Source: CAZFPT01 sp046541875
GTDB lineage: Bacteria; Planctomycetota; Phycisphaerae; SM23-33
Assembly: GCA_046541875.1 (NCBI GenBank)
Contig: JBKHCL010000097.1
Coordinates: forward strand, 1-11,526
Length of the DNA: 11,526 nucleotides
Direction of reading: 5' to 3'
Shown here one piece after another: positions 1-5,788 of this stretch; the stretch's first letter is position 1; every line of letters starts with the position of its first letter. A program made the translations under genes and the position numbers. The notes beneath the pieces were generated by a model. It was not told the origin of the DNA, did no database searches, and saw only the letters and a program-made list of their open reading frames with translations.

Positions 1-8
1 GCTAGTTG

Positions 9-1151
9 CTAGTCCCCCTTCTTATACGTCGCCTTGATGACGTTCTGCGAGACGTCGGTGATTTCCACCCAGTCCATCGCGTCCATGATGCGCTCGGCGA
101 GCACCTCGGCTTTGCAGTCGGCTTCGATGGAGAACATCGCCGTCTTGGCGTGGAATTTGCCGCTGACTTCCTTGACGCCCTTGACGTCCGGCAAGGCCTT
201 CTTCGCTTTGCGGAAGACCATGAAGTCCCCGCCCGAGATCTCCAGTTGCACCTCGCCTTTGCCCTCCAGCACGTCCTGCCAGAACTTCAGGATGTCGTAC
301 TGGATGGACGGGCCGATCTTCTCGCCGGTCTGCGAGAGGGCCTTCTTGGCGGAGTTGAGTGGCATGCGGTCCGAGCCGGACCCCGAGGCGCTCTGGGAGG
401 AGAGCATCTGGGCGGTGTCCGTGCGGAAGCAGCGAAGTTCGGTGGTGGCTCCGTAGAGATGAAGCTTCACGCCGTAGACCGTTTTGGTCTGCCCGAGGCG
501 GGCATTGGCGGCCCCGGTGATGAACAGCTGCGCGCCGTATCGGCGGGCGATCGCCTGGACCTTCTGGGGTTTGTTTTCCAGCAGGGCGGCTTCCATGGCC
601 TTTTCGTCGATGGCCTTGATCTGCTTCTTGTCCACCAGCAGGAACCCGTTTTTCAGCAGGAGCTTCTCGACCTGCGTCTGCACGCGCGAGGAGTCCTGAT
701 TCTCCTTGTCGATCTTCTCGGAAACGTAGACCATCACTTTCGGGCGACCCATTTCCGAGAGGAGATTCTTCACCACGCCCCACGCGTCGGCGAGGCCCTT
801 GACCGAGACGACCACCTTGGCCTTGACCGTGACGATCCCGTCCTCTTCGTCGGTGTTTAGAATGGTGAACTTCTGGACGAAGCCGTTGGAGCGGGTGAGG
901 ATGGTGTCCTTGATGAGGACGAAGTCCTTGACCTTGGACTGGGAGTAGATGAACGTCCCGGCGCCTTTCTCGCAGGCTTTGCGTTTGGCGTCGCGGACGG
1001 CTTCTTCCTTGTCGGTGCCCGATCCGGTCACCACGACGGTGACGACGTCTTCGACTTTGGGGGTGTCCTGGGCGACGGCGGGGGCGGCGGGCAGGACGAT
1101 CGCGGCGAGCGTCAGTCCCAGCAAAATCCACACAATCACGTTGGTCCGCAT
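9..1151 (-). CDS. Secreted FlgT/CsgG-like protein with LPP20-type N-terminal domain
   Basis: This is a 380-residue exported protein, probably periplasmic. The first 27 residues form a signal peptide (MRTN, a hydrophobic stretch, then AVA before Q28). Residues about 36-119 match the repeated domain of the protein encoded at 1450-2814: a DAKRKA helix, then KVKDFVLIKDTI, then an acidic turn and a DGIVTVKAKV strand. Residues about 136-294 resemble the middle domain of FlgT/CsgG/TolB-N-like proteins: KVMVYVSE, a KNGFLLVD strand, RRYGAQLFITG, and a YDILKFWQD helix at the end. Residues about 299-376 look like a small alpha-beta domain, possibly ferredoxin-like. An in-frame ATG 22 codons upstream exists, but the 1151 start has AAGGAG (1157-1162) five bases before it and begins the signal peptide. 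It is the last gene of a three-gene minus-strand set. FlgT-like domains are known from flagellar and envelope assembly, but no flagellar gene is nearby, so the role is open. Confidence 0.85.
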   Translation of the reverse strand: MRTNVIVWILLGLTLAAIVLPAAPAVAQDTPKVEDVVTVVVTGSGTDKEEAVRDAKRKACEKGAGTFIYSQSKVKDFVLIKDTILTRSNGFVQKFTILNTDEEDGIVTVKAKVVVSVKGLADAWGVVKNLLSEMGRPKVMVYVSEKIDKENQDSSRVQTQVEKLLLKNGFLLVDKKQIKAIDEKAMEAALLENKPQKVQAIARRYGAQLFITGAANARLGQTKTVYGVKLHLYGATTELRCFRTDTAQMLSSQSASGSGSDRMPLNSAKKALSQTGEKIGPSIQYDILKFWQDVLEGKGEVQLEISGGDFMVFRKAKKALPDVKGVKEVSGKFHAKTAMFSIEADCKAEVLAERIMDAMDWVEITDVSQNVIKATYKKGD

Positions 1152-1206
1152 GGTGTCTCCTTGTCGGCCGTCGCGGGTGGACGGCGGTTCTGCGAGAGTC
1201 AGGGCG

Positions 1207-1359
1207 CTAGTCGACAACGGGCGTCGGTTCGGTCAACGGAACGTTCTCGACGGTGGTTTTCTTCTCCATCTTTACTTCGTCCTGGGCGCAGCCGACCAGC
1301 AGGGCGGGCCCGACGGCCAAGACCACCAGCGTCATCGCGGTAAGAATCCGTTGTAGCAT
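1207..1359 (-). CDS. Small lipoprotein (50 aa)
   Basis: This short protein begins MLQRILTAMTLVV and has a hydrophobic segment ending in the lipobox LVGC, followed by a tail of 27 residues rich in charged residues, Thr, Val and Pro. That is the standard arrangement for signal peptidase II cleavage and lipidation at Cys24. The mature protein would be a tiny acylated peptide anchored in a membrane. An AAAGGAA ribosome binding site (1368-1374) sits 8 bases before this ATG, which rules against an upstream in-frame Met that would bury the signal sequence. It lies between two secreted-protein genes that share a domain (55 bp and 90 bp gaps) and is likely co-transcribed with them. I do not recognise a named family. 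A structural or accessory part in the same envelope complex is plausible but unproven. Confidence 0.75.
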   Translation of the reverse strand: MLQRILTAMTLVVLAVGPALLVGCAQDEVKMEKKTTVENVPLTEPTPVVD

Positions 1360-1398
1360 GATGCGGGTTCCTTTCAAACGGAATGTACCCCGAGCCGG

Positions 1399-1434
1399 CG
1401 GGCGGGCGATGCGCCTCGGCGCGCCGCCCACCCG
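1399..1434 (-). other. Strong intercistronic GC hairpin
   Basis: A 10-bp stem (1399-1408 with 1425-1434, one G-U pair in the minus-strand RNA) encloses a second stem (GCGCC 1411-1415 with GGCGC 1418-1422). It lies in the gap between the LPP20-repeat gene and the lipoprotein gene on their transcript. No run of U follows, so it is not a normal intrinsic terminator. It could stabilise the upstream message, mark an RNA-processing site or partly attenuate transcription. Confidence 0.5.
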
Positions 1435-1449
1435 TCGCCCGGAAGGGGA

Positions 1450-2814
1450 CTATTTCAGCTTGATCTTCAGCTTGCTGCGGTAGTGGATGATCATGTTCCA
1501 CAGCGGCTTGGCGTCGACCTCGACGCGAACCGTGGCGATTCCGTCTTCGATGCTCTTGGAGCTTTCGACGACCCTGATTCCCTGCTGGTAGGCCAGCATG
1601 GCTGTCTCGATCTGGTCGTCTTCGGTGACGAAGTCGCGCACGGTCGTGCTCGACGTGATCGCCAGCCCGTTGATGCGCTCAGCCAGCTTGCGTCGCGCGT
1701 CCAACTCCGCGGCCCGGTAGGCCATCAGCTTCGCCTGGGCGGCGCTGCTGGCGTCGTCGCCCACGGCGCCCTGTCCGGTGGCGCTGAGCGTGGTGGTCGC
1801 CCATTCGGGCACGTTGGAGGCCACCCCGATGGTCTGCTGCTCGACGACGGTGACCGTCTTCTTGAGGTACTTCTCCGGCGGACAGCCGAACCCGGTTTCG
1901 GTGATGACCCGATCCTTGACCGAGAGCATGGCCTGCTCGATCGCCTTGACTTTCATCATGTCGCCCTTCAGGTGCGTCTGAGTGAGGCTCTTGAGCTGGG
2001 CGAGCACGGTGCGCAGCTTGACGGCCATCTCGACCTCGACGATCAACTCATCGTCGTGGTACCGCATGCCCACTTCCTTCGCTCCGCGGAGGAAGGTTTG
2101 CATGCCCATGCGGATCTCGTCGCTCTCGGTGACGAAGTCCCGTACGGTGGTCTTGGAGGAGATGTGCACGCCCTTGATGCGTTCAGCCAATCGGCGCATC
2201 GCCACCACGCGGGCGGCGCGCTCGGCCATCAGGCGTCCTCGGGCGCTGCAGCGGGCCATCCAGAACGCCCGGGCGTCGGCCGACAGCTTGGAGAGCTTCA
2301 TGTTTCCGCCGTTGACTTCCACCAGGGGCTCTTCGACGAACTCCTCGCGCGGCGCGCCGGACCCGGTTTCTTTGATGATGGTGATCTTGTTGTGGACGGT
2401 GAGCTCTTCGAGATGCTTGATTTTGATCTTATCGCCCTTGTACAGCTCCTTGTGGAACTGCTTGAGCGTGCCCACCAGCTGCGAGAGTTTCACTTCCATA
2501 CTGACGGTGCAGGTCCCGTCGACGTCCCATTCCTTGTCGGTTTCCTTCATGCCGCTGAGGAAAGACTTCATCGCGGTCTGGATCGTGTCGCTTTCGGTGA
2601 CGAAATCCTTGACGGTCGTGTTGGAGGAAATCGCCAGGCCGTTGATTCGCTCCGCCAGCTTGCGGATGGCGTCGGCCCGGGCGGCGCGGTACGCCAAAAG
2701 CTTGTTCTGGGCCTTCTTCTGGTCCGAGACGGCGTCGCCGTCGGCCGGTACGATGACGGCCAGGAGGACCGCCGAGCAGAGCGCGATCGCTGCCCATTTT
2801 GTCGCTGCACGCAT
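1450..2814 (-). CDS. Secreted protein with three LPP20-like repeats
   Basis: This is a 454-residue exported protein. The start at 2814 (MRAATKW) has AAAGGAAG (2821-2828) six bases upstream and opens a signal peptide of about 27 residues; an in-frame ATG 14 codons further up has no such site. Three copies of one domain are visible at residues about 39-113, 195-271 and 363-438. Each has the pattern of a Lys/Arg/Ala-rich helix (RKLAERINGL), then TTVxDFVTExDxI, a helix, and a strand ending in a VEVxL-type sequence. This matches the LPP20 lipoprotein family, but there is no lipobox, so the protein is probably soluble or peripheral in the periplasm. Linkers after repeats 1 and 2 also resemble each other (KGDxxKxKxxE, then ITETGxG or IKETGxG). 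It is the first gene of the leftward set, whose third gene carries a fourth, divergent copy. Function unknown; a role in surface or envelope assembly is an inference. Confidence 0.85.
   Translation of the reverse strand: MRAATKWAAIALCSAVLLAVIVPADGDAVSDQKKAQNKLLAYRAARADAIRKLAERINGLAISSNTTVKDFVTESDTIQTAMKSFLSGMKETDKEWDVDGTCTVSMEVKLSQLVGTLKQFHKELYKGDKIKIKHLEELTVHNKITIIKETGSGAPREEFVEEPLVEVNGGNMKLSKLSADARAFWMARCSARGRLMAERAARVVAMRRLAERIKGVHISSKTTVRDFVTESDEIRMGMQTFLRGAKEVGMRYHDDELIVEVEMAVKLRTVLAQLKSLTQTHLKGDMMKVKAIEQAMLSVKDRVITETGFGCPPEKYLKKTVTVVEQQTIGVASNVPEWATTTLSATGQGAVGDDASSAAQAKLMAYRAAELDARRKLAERINGLAITSSTTVRDFVTEDDQIETAMLAYQQGIRVVESSKSIEDGIATVRVEVDAKPLWNMIIHYRSKLKIKLK
1501..1728 (-). repeat. 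LPP20-like protein repeat, copy 3
   Basis: Encodes residues about 363-438 of the 454-residue protein. It is very close to copy 1 in its core (AYRAA, RKLAERINGLAI, TTVxDFVTExDxI). It lacks the GD..K.K linker found after copies 1 and 2, because the protein ends shortly after it. Confidence 0.8.
2002..2232 (-). repeat. LPP20-like protein repeat, copy 2
   Basis: Encodes residues about 195-271. It is the most divergent of the three copies: YRAA is replaced by ERAA and INGL by IKGV. It keeps the TTVRDFVTESDEI core. Confidence 0.8.
2476..2700 (-). repeat. LPP20-like protein repeat, copy 1
   Basis: Encodes residues about 39-113, directly after the signal peptide. It has the same core as copy 3 (RKLAERINGLAIS, TTVKDFVTESDTI). 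Confidence 0.8.
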
Positions 2815-3249
2815 GATTCGCTTCCTTTCTTGTGTCTGTTGAGTTGCACCCGGCACACCGCCGGGGGCGGTCAGATTCTCCGATGTCGCGAGCGTCCAGG
2901 AAACCGCTGCGCTGCCTCCTGCCGTTCAGACTCCTGATAAAGCGTGAGGTTAGTATCCGATACAACCGGACAGGCAGGCAAACGCAGGTCTTGGTTCCTG
3001 CAGTGTTTCTACGCATCCTGTCGGCGATTCCGGGGCGCCGAAAACAGTCCTTTCACGAAAACAGGCGGGCAGATGATACGCTTAACTCTTGCTCAGAAAT
3101 GGCTTACGCAAAAGTTCTTCGCCCCCGGCAAAAAAACACGCTGAACTGCTGTCGTGTGTCTGGCCACGCCGGGCGCCGAGATCGCAGGGGCGAGCGATCT
3201 GATTTCCACAGCGTACCCCAGCCCGCCGGCGATTCAAGCGAAATCTCCC

Positions 3250-3435
3250 CCTCCCGAGAGTCTGCGAGGCTTCCTCCTGGTCCGACCAGTCGGAAGCGGG
3301 GGAGGAATCGGCCAGGACGGGGTTGACTGAACCGCCGTTTCCCATAGGATCAACTCTGCCGGGAGGCTTGCCAGTGCCAACCACCTCGGCCCGGAGGGGA
3401 GGGGCTCTGGTGGTCGGAATTTTGCCTCCCGACCA
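3250..3435. other. Cluster of nested inverted repeats, possible structured RNA or repeat element
   Basis: Several complementary segments nest here. CCTCCCG (3250-3256) pairs with CGGGAGG (3360-3366). Inside, GCTTCC/GGAAGC (3269-3274 with 3292-3297) and CTGGT/ACCAG (3277-3281 with 3285-3289) form a 29-nt hairpin with a symmetric 2x2 internal loop. GGTTGA (3321-3326) pairs with TCAACT (3350-3355). To the right, ACCACC (3380-3385) pairs with GGTGGT (3409-3414), and TGGTCGG (3411-3417) with CCGACCA (3429-3435). These last two share bases, so they are alternatives. The segment is upstream of the rplM transcription start, so it would belong to another transcript on either strand. High GC makes chance pairing common, hence the low confidence. 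Confidence 0.35.
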
Positions 3436-3449
3436 TTGTTGAAAAAGAC

Positions 3450-3477
3450 TTGACAGGTCCGGCGAACCTGTCATAAT
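3450..3477 (+). promoter_or_regulatory. Sigma-70-type promoter of rplM-rpsI
   Basis: A perfect -35 hexamer TTGACA (3450-3455) and a 5/6 match to the -10 hexamer, CATAAT (3472-3477), are separated by 16 bases. Transcription should begin near 3484, giving a leader of about 60 nt before the rplM ATG. It is the best promoter-like sequence in the window, as expected for ribosomal protein genes. Confidence 0.85.
3451..3473. promoter_or_regulatory. Inverted repeat over the rplM promoter, candidate operator
   Basis: TGACAGGT (3451-3458) and ACCTGTCA (3466-3473) are a perfect 8-bp inverted repeat with a 7-bp spacer. The left arm overlaps the -35 hexamer and the right arm enters the -10 hexamer. Because it is upstream of the expected start of transcription it would act as DNA, not as an RNA hairpin. 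The regulator is unknown. Confidence 0.5.
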
Positions 3478-3510
3478 GCGCGACTCTTTACGAAGAACCC
3501 GAAGTCGCAA

Positions 3511-3538
3511 AGACAGGAATCGCATTAGACAGGAATCG
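3511..3538 (+). repeat. 12-bp direct repeat in the rplM leader carrying a doubled AGGAA
   Basis: AGACAGGAATCG occurs at 3511-3522 and again at 3527-3538. Each copy holds a Shine-Dalgarno-like AGGAA. The second copy (3531-3535) is 8 bases before the rplM ATG and is the likely working site. Confidence 0.6.
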
Positions 3539-3543
3539 GTTCG

Positions 3544-3975
3544 ATGAAAACCTATATGGCAAAACAGGGCGAGATCGAGGCAAAGTGGCACGTCGTGGAC
3601 GTGACCGACAAAATCCTCGGCCGCGTCGCTACGAAGATCGCACGGGTGCTCATGGGCAAGCATCGCCCGGAGTACACCCCCAACGTGGACACCGGCGACT
3701 TCGTGGTGGTGACCAACGCCGCGAAGATCCGTGTCACCGGCCTGAACAAGCCCGACCAGCGGCAGTTCAAGTCCTACAGCGGCTACCCCGGCGGCCTGCA
3801 TGAGACGTCCCTGCGGGAGATGCTCCAGAAAGACCCCGAGCGCGTCATCCGCGAAGCCGTCCGACGAATGCTGCCCAAAAGCCGCCTGGGAACCAAGATG
3901 CTCCTGAAGCTGAAGGTATATCCCGGCGCCGAACATCCCCACCAGGCACAGCAGCCCGAGACGATCGAGCTTTAA
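3544..3975 (+). CDS. rplM: 50S ribosomal protein L13
   Basis: This is a 143-residue protein of normal L13 length. It binds 23S rRNA and is an early assembly protein of the large subunit. Family features are all present: the MKTYxAK start, KWHVVDVTDKILGRVATKIA, the GKHRPEYTPNVDTGDFVVVTNA segment, SGYPGG, the RMLPKSRLG basic stretch, and the AEHPHQAQQPE tail. The ATG at 3544 gives the conserved MKTY N-terminus and fits the AGGAA site; a second ATG four codons later is less likely. It is the first gene after the TTGACA/CATAAT promoter and is followed 21 bp later by rpsI, the usual bacterial gene pair. Confidence 0.98.
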   Translation: MKTYMAKQGEIEAKWHVVDVTDKILGRVATKIARVLMGKHRPEYTPNVDTGDFVVVTNAAKIRVTGLNKPDQRQFKSYSGYPGGLHETSLREMLQKDPERVIREAVRRMLPKSRLGTKMLLKLKVYPGAEHPHQAQQPETIEL

Positions 3976-3996
3976 CCACAGGCAGGAAACCCACTC

Positions 3997-4533
3997 ATGG
4001 CCGAAGAGCAGACAGAACAGGCAACCCCCGAGGCGACCAGCGACGAGCAGGCTCCCCAGACGGAGACCGCCGTCGCCGAAGCGCCCGCCGAAGAAACTCC
4101 CCAGACGCAGACCCGTCCGATCAAGCTTCCGACCCCGCCGGCCGACAGGCATTGGTTCTGGGGGACGGGGCGTCGCAAGAAATCCATCGCCCGCGTGCGG
4201 ATTCGCCCCGGCGACGGGAAGTTCCTCGTGAACAATCGCCAGATGGACGAGTTCTTCACCGAAGAACGCGACCGCAACGACGTGGTCGCCCCGCTGCAGG
4301 TCACCAAGATGACCGGCAGTTGGGACGTGCACTGCAACGTCCGAGGCGGAGGATCCACCGGCCAGGCCGGCGCCATCCTGCTGGGCCTTGCCCGCGCGCT
4401 GAGCGAAGCGGTCCCCGATATCGAGCATGACCTGCGAGTCCACGGACTGATGACCCGAGACGCCCGCATGAAGGAACGGAAAAAGCCCGGCCAGCCCGGC
4501 GCCCGACGTCGCTTCCAGTTCTCCAAGCGGTAA
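3997..4533 (+). CDS. rpsI: 30S ribosomal protein S9 with acidic N-terminal extension
   Basis: The S9 domain covers residues about 52-178: WGTGRRKKSIARVRIRPG at its start, the VRGGGSTGQAGAILLGLARAL segment, and the invariant Ser-Lys-Arg C-terminus that reaches the P-site tRNA. About 50 residues precede it, rich in Glu, Gln, Thr, Ala and Pro and with almost no basic residues until Arg40. S9 proteins are usually about 130 residues, so this one is extended; acidic S9 extensions are also known in actinobacteria. The ATG at 3997 has AGGAAA (3984-3989) seven bases upstream, and no other ATG lies between it and the domain. It forms an operon with rplM and ends before an intrinsic terminator. Confidence 0.97.
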   Translation: MAEEQTEQATPEATSDEQAPQTETAVAEAPAEETPQTQTRPIKLPTPPADRHWFWGTGRRKKSIARVRIRPGDGKFLVNNRQMDEFFTEERDRNDVVAPLQVTKMTGSWDVHCNVRGGGSTGQAGAILLGLARALSEAVPDIEHDLRVHGLMTRDARMKERKKPGQPGARRRFQFSKR

Positions 4534-4562
4534 CCGCCGAGTCATCGCAACACCCACACACC

Positions 4563-4597
4563 AAGCCCCGGCCGGTTCGCCCGCGTCGGGGCTTTTT
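4563..4597 (+). terminator. Intrinsic terminator of rplM-rpsI
   Basis: AAGCCCCG (4563-4570) pairs with CGGGGCTT (4587-4594), and the stem is followed by further T residues to 4597, giving a run of five T in all. It lies 30 bp after the rpsI stop codon and separates the ribosomal operon from argC. Confidence 0.9.
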
Positions 4598-4647
4598 AAC
4601 AGCCAACGGCCTGCACCCGGTTGCTCGTCGCTGTCCAAGGAAGTCAC

Positions 4648-5682
4648 ATGACCCCTACGAACACCACACCCATCAAGATTGTTCTCGTCGGCGGCAGCGG
4701 CTACGCGGGCTTCGAGGTCCTGCGTTGGCTGGCCCGTCACCCCAACGCCGAGGTCGTCGGCGTCTTCGGGCCCGAGAGCGAGCTGGGCCCGATGGAAGAG
4801 TTCTATCCTCACCTCAGCAAGCAGGTGACTCTCGCCCAGGAGTTGTTCACCGTCGATGCCGTCAAGGCGCTGGATGCCGACCTGGCCATGCTCTGCGTGC
4901 CCCACAAGGTGGCCATGAGCTACGTCCCCGCCCTGCGCGATGCGGGGCTGCGCGTGATCGACTGGTCGGCCGACTATCGCATCAAGGACCAGGCCGTCTA
5001 CGAGCAGTGGTACTGTTCCCACACCGACGCCGACCGCCTCACCGAGGCAGCCTACGGCCTTCCCGAATGGTTCGCCGGTGAGGTCCGCTCGGCCGATCTG
5101 GTCGCCAACCCCGGCTGCTACCCGACGTGCGCCGCGATGGCGCTCGCGCCGGCCATCAAGAACGGGTTGATCGAGCCGGGCGGGATCGTCGTCAACGCCA
5201 TCAGCGGCGTCAGCGGCGCCGGGCGCAAGCCGGGCCTGAAGTTCCATTTCCCCGAGCGGAACGAGAACTTCGAAGCCTACGCCCCCGGCGTGCATCGCCA
5301 CATGCCCGAAATGGAGCAGACGCTCTCGACGATCGCGGGGACCGACGTGGATCTGCTGTTCGTTCCGCATCTTTCGCCGATGGATCGCGGAATGCTCTGC
5401 ACCATCTACGCCACCCCGACGCCCGACGGGTCGGCCGAGGCGATCAGCCGGGCCCTCCACGACGCCTACGACGACGCCCCGTTCGTGCGCGTGCGCGACG
5501 AGGTCCTCCCGGCCACCAAGTACGTGGTGGACACGAACTTCTGTGACGTCGGCGTGCGGGTCGAGAAAGGCCGGGTCATCCTCATGAGTGCGTTGGATAA
5601 CCTGCTCAAGGGCGCCTCCACCCAGGCGATCCAGAACATGAACCTCATGTTCGACCTGCCCGAGACGACGGGCCTGTATTGA
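4648..5682 (+). CDS. argC: N-acetyl-gamma-glutamyl-phosphate reductase
   Basis: This 344-residue enzyme catalyses the NADPH-dependent reduction of N-acetylglutamyl-5-phosphate to the semialdehyde, the third step of arginine (ornithine) synthesis in the cytoplasm. The nucleotide-binding loop GGSGYAG is at residues 15-21. The catalytic Cys is Cys157 in NPGCYPT, and the family's GVHRHMPE histidine motif is near residues 214-221. GVSGAGRKP and the C-terminal DNLLKGASTQAIQNMNLM are also typical, as is the length. The ATG at 4648 follows AAGGAAG (4637-4643) by four bases; an in-frame TTG at 4621 would put that site inside the gene. Other arginine genes are absent nearby. Its own promoter is not obvious in the 50 bp after the terminator, so read-through or a weak promoter is possible. 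Confidence 0.96.
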   Translation: MTPTNTTPIKIVLVGGSGYAGFEVLRWLARHPNAEVVGVFGPESELGPMEEFYPHLSKQVTLAQELFTVDAVKALDADLAMLCVPHKVAMSYVPALRDAGLRVIDWSADYRIKDQAVYEQWYCSHTDADRLTEAAYGLPEWFAGEVRSADLVANPGCYPTCAAMALAPAIKNGLIEPGGIVVNAISGVSGAGRKPGLKFHFPERNENFEAYAPGVHRHMPEMEQTLSTIAGTDVDLLFVPHLSPMDRGMLCTIYATPTPDGSAEAISRALHDAYDDAPFVRVRDEVLPATKYVVDTNFCDVGVRVEKGRVILMSALDNLLKGASTQAIQNMNLMFDLPETTGLY

Positions 5683-5748
5683 TCCGCCCAGAGGCGCCGG
5701 TGGTGGGGATTGTGCGGATTTCATGAAAAGCACTTGCGCGCGGGCGGG

Positions 5749-5782
5749 CTTCTCGCCGAGAGAAGGTCACGGAGGCTATACT
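5749..5782 (+). promoter_or_regulatory. Candidate promoter with inverted repeat before the methyltransferase
   Basis: TATACT (5777-5782) is a good -10 hexamer and lies six bases before the ATG at 5789. CTTCTC (5749-5754) and GAGAAG (5760-5765) form a perfect inverted repeat with a 5-bp spacer, just where a -35 element would be. No good -35 hexamer is present. If real, transcription would start at or next to the ATG. Confidence 0.35.
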
Positions 5783-5788
5783 GAAGCA

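Larger units (their letters stand above)
2815..3543. other. 729-bp gene-free region between divergent operons
   Basis: No convincing gene lies here; the open frames crossing it are low in protein-like character or are continuations of frames antisense to rplM-rpsI-argC. At the left end is the 5' leader of the minus operon, with a 6-bp hairpin (2849-2854 with 2860-2865). A short palindrome, GTATCCGATAC, lies at 2953-2963. I found no strong minus-strand promoter. From about 3250 to 3435 there is a cluster of complementary segments, described separately. The right end holds the rplM promoter and leader. Confidence 0.7.

Noticed and set aside
1483..2937. A 484-codon plus-strand frame antisense to the LPP20-repeat gene
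   Set aside because: The minus-strand frame has a signal peptide, a ribosome binding site and repeated domains. The plus frame mirrors the repeats only because the DNA is repeated.
2953..2963. Palindrome GTATCCGATAC upstream of the minus operon
   Set aside because: It is only 5 bp per arm, and no clear promoter hexamers lie around it, so it cannot be called an operator.
3082..3355. Possible short minus-strand gene in the gene-free region
   Set aside because: The frame has no ribosome binding site, an Arg-rich low-complexity tail and no recognisable domain. RNA-like pairing explains the region equally well.
3240..3420. Cobalamin-riboswitch-like motifs on the minus strand (GGGAA, CCCCCGC, CCAGGAG)
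   Set aside because: The motifs are not in the spacing or pairing of the known riboswitch, the GCCACTG box is missing, and no cobalamin-related gene is downstream.
3082..5733. An 883-codon open frame on the minus strand covering argC, rpsI and rplM
   Set aside because: It is antisense to three genes with clear family identity and is open only because of GC-rich codon bias. Its translation is low in complexity and matches no family I know.
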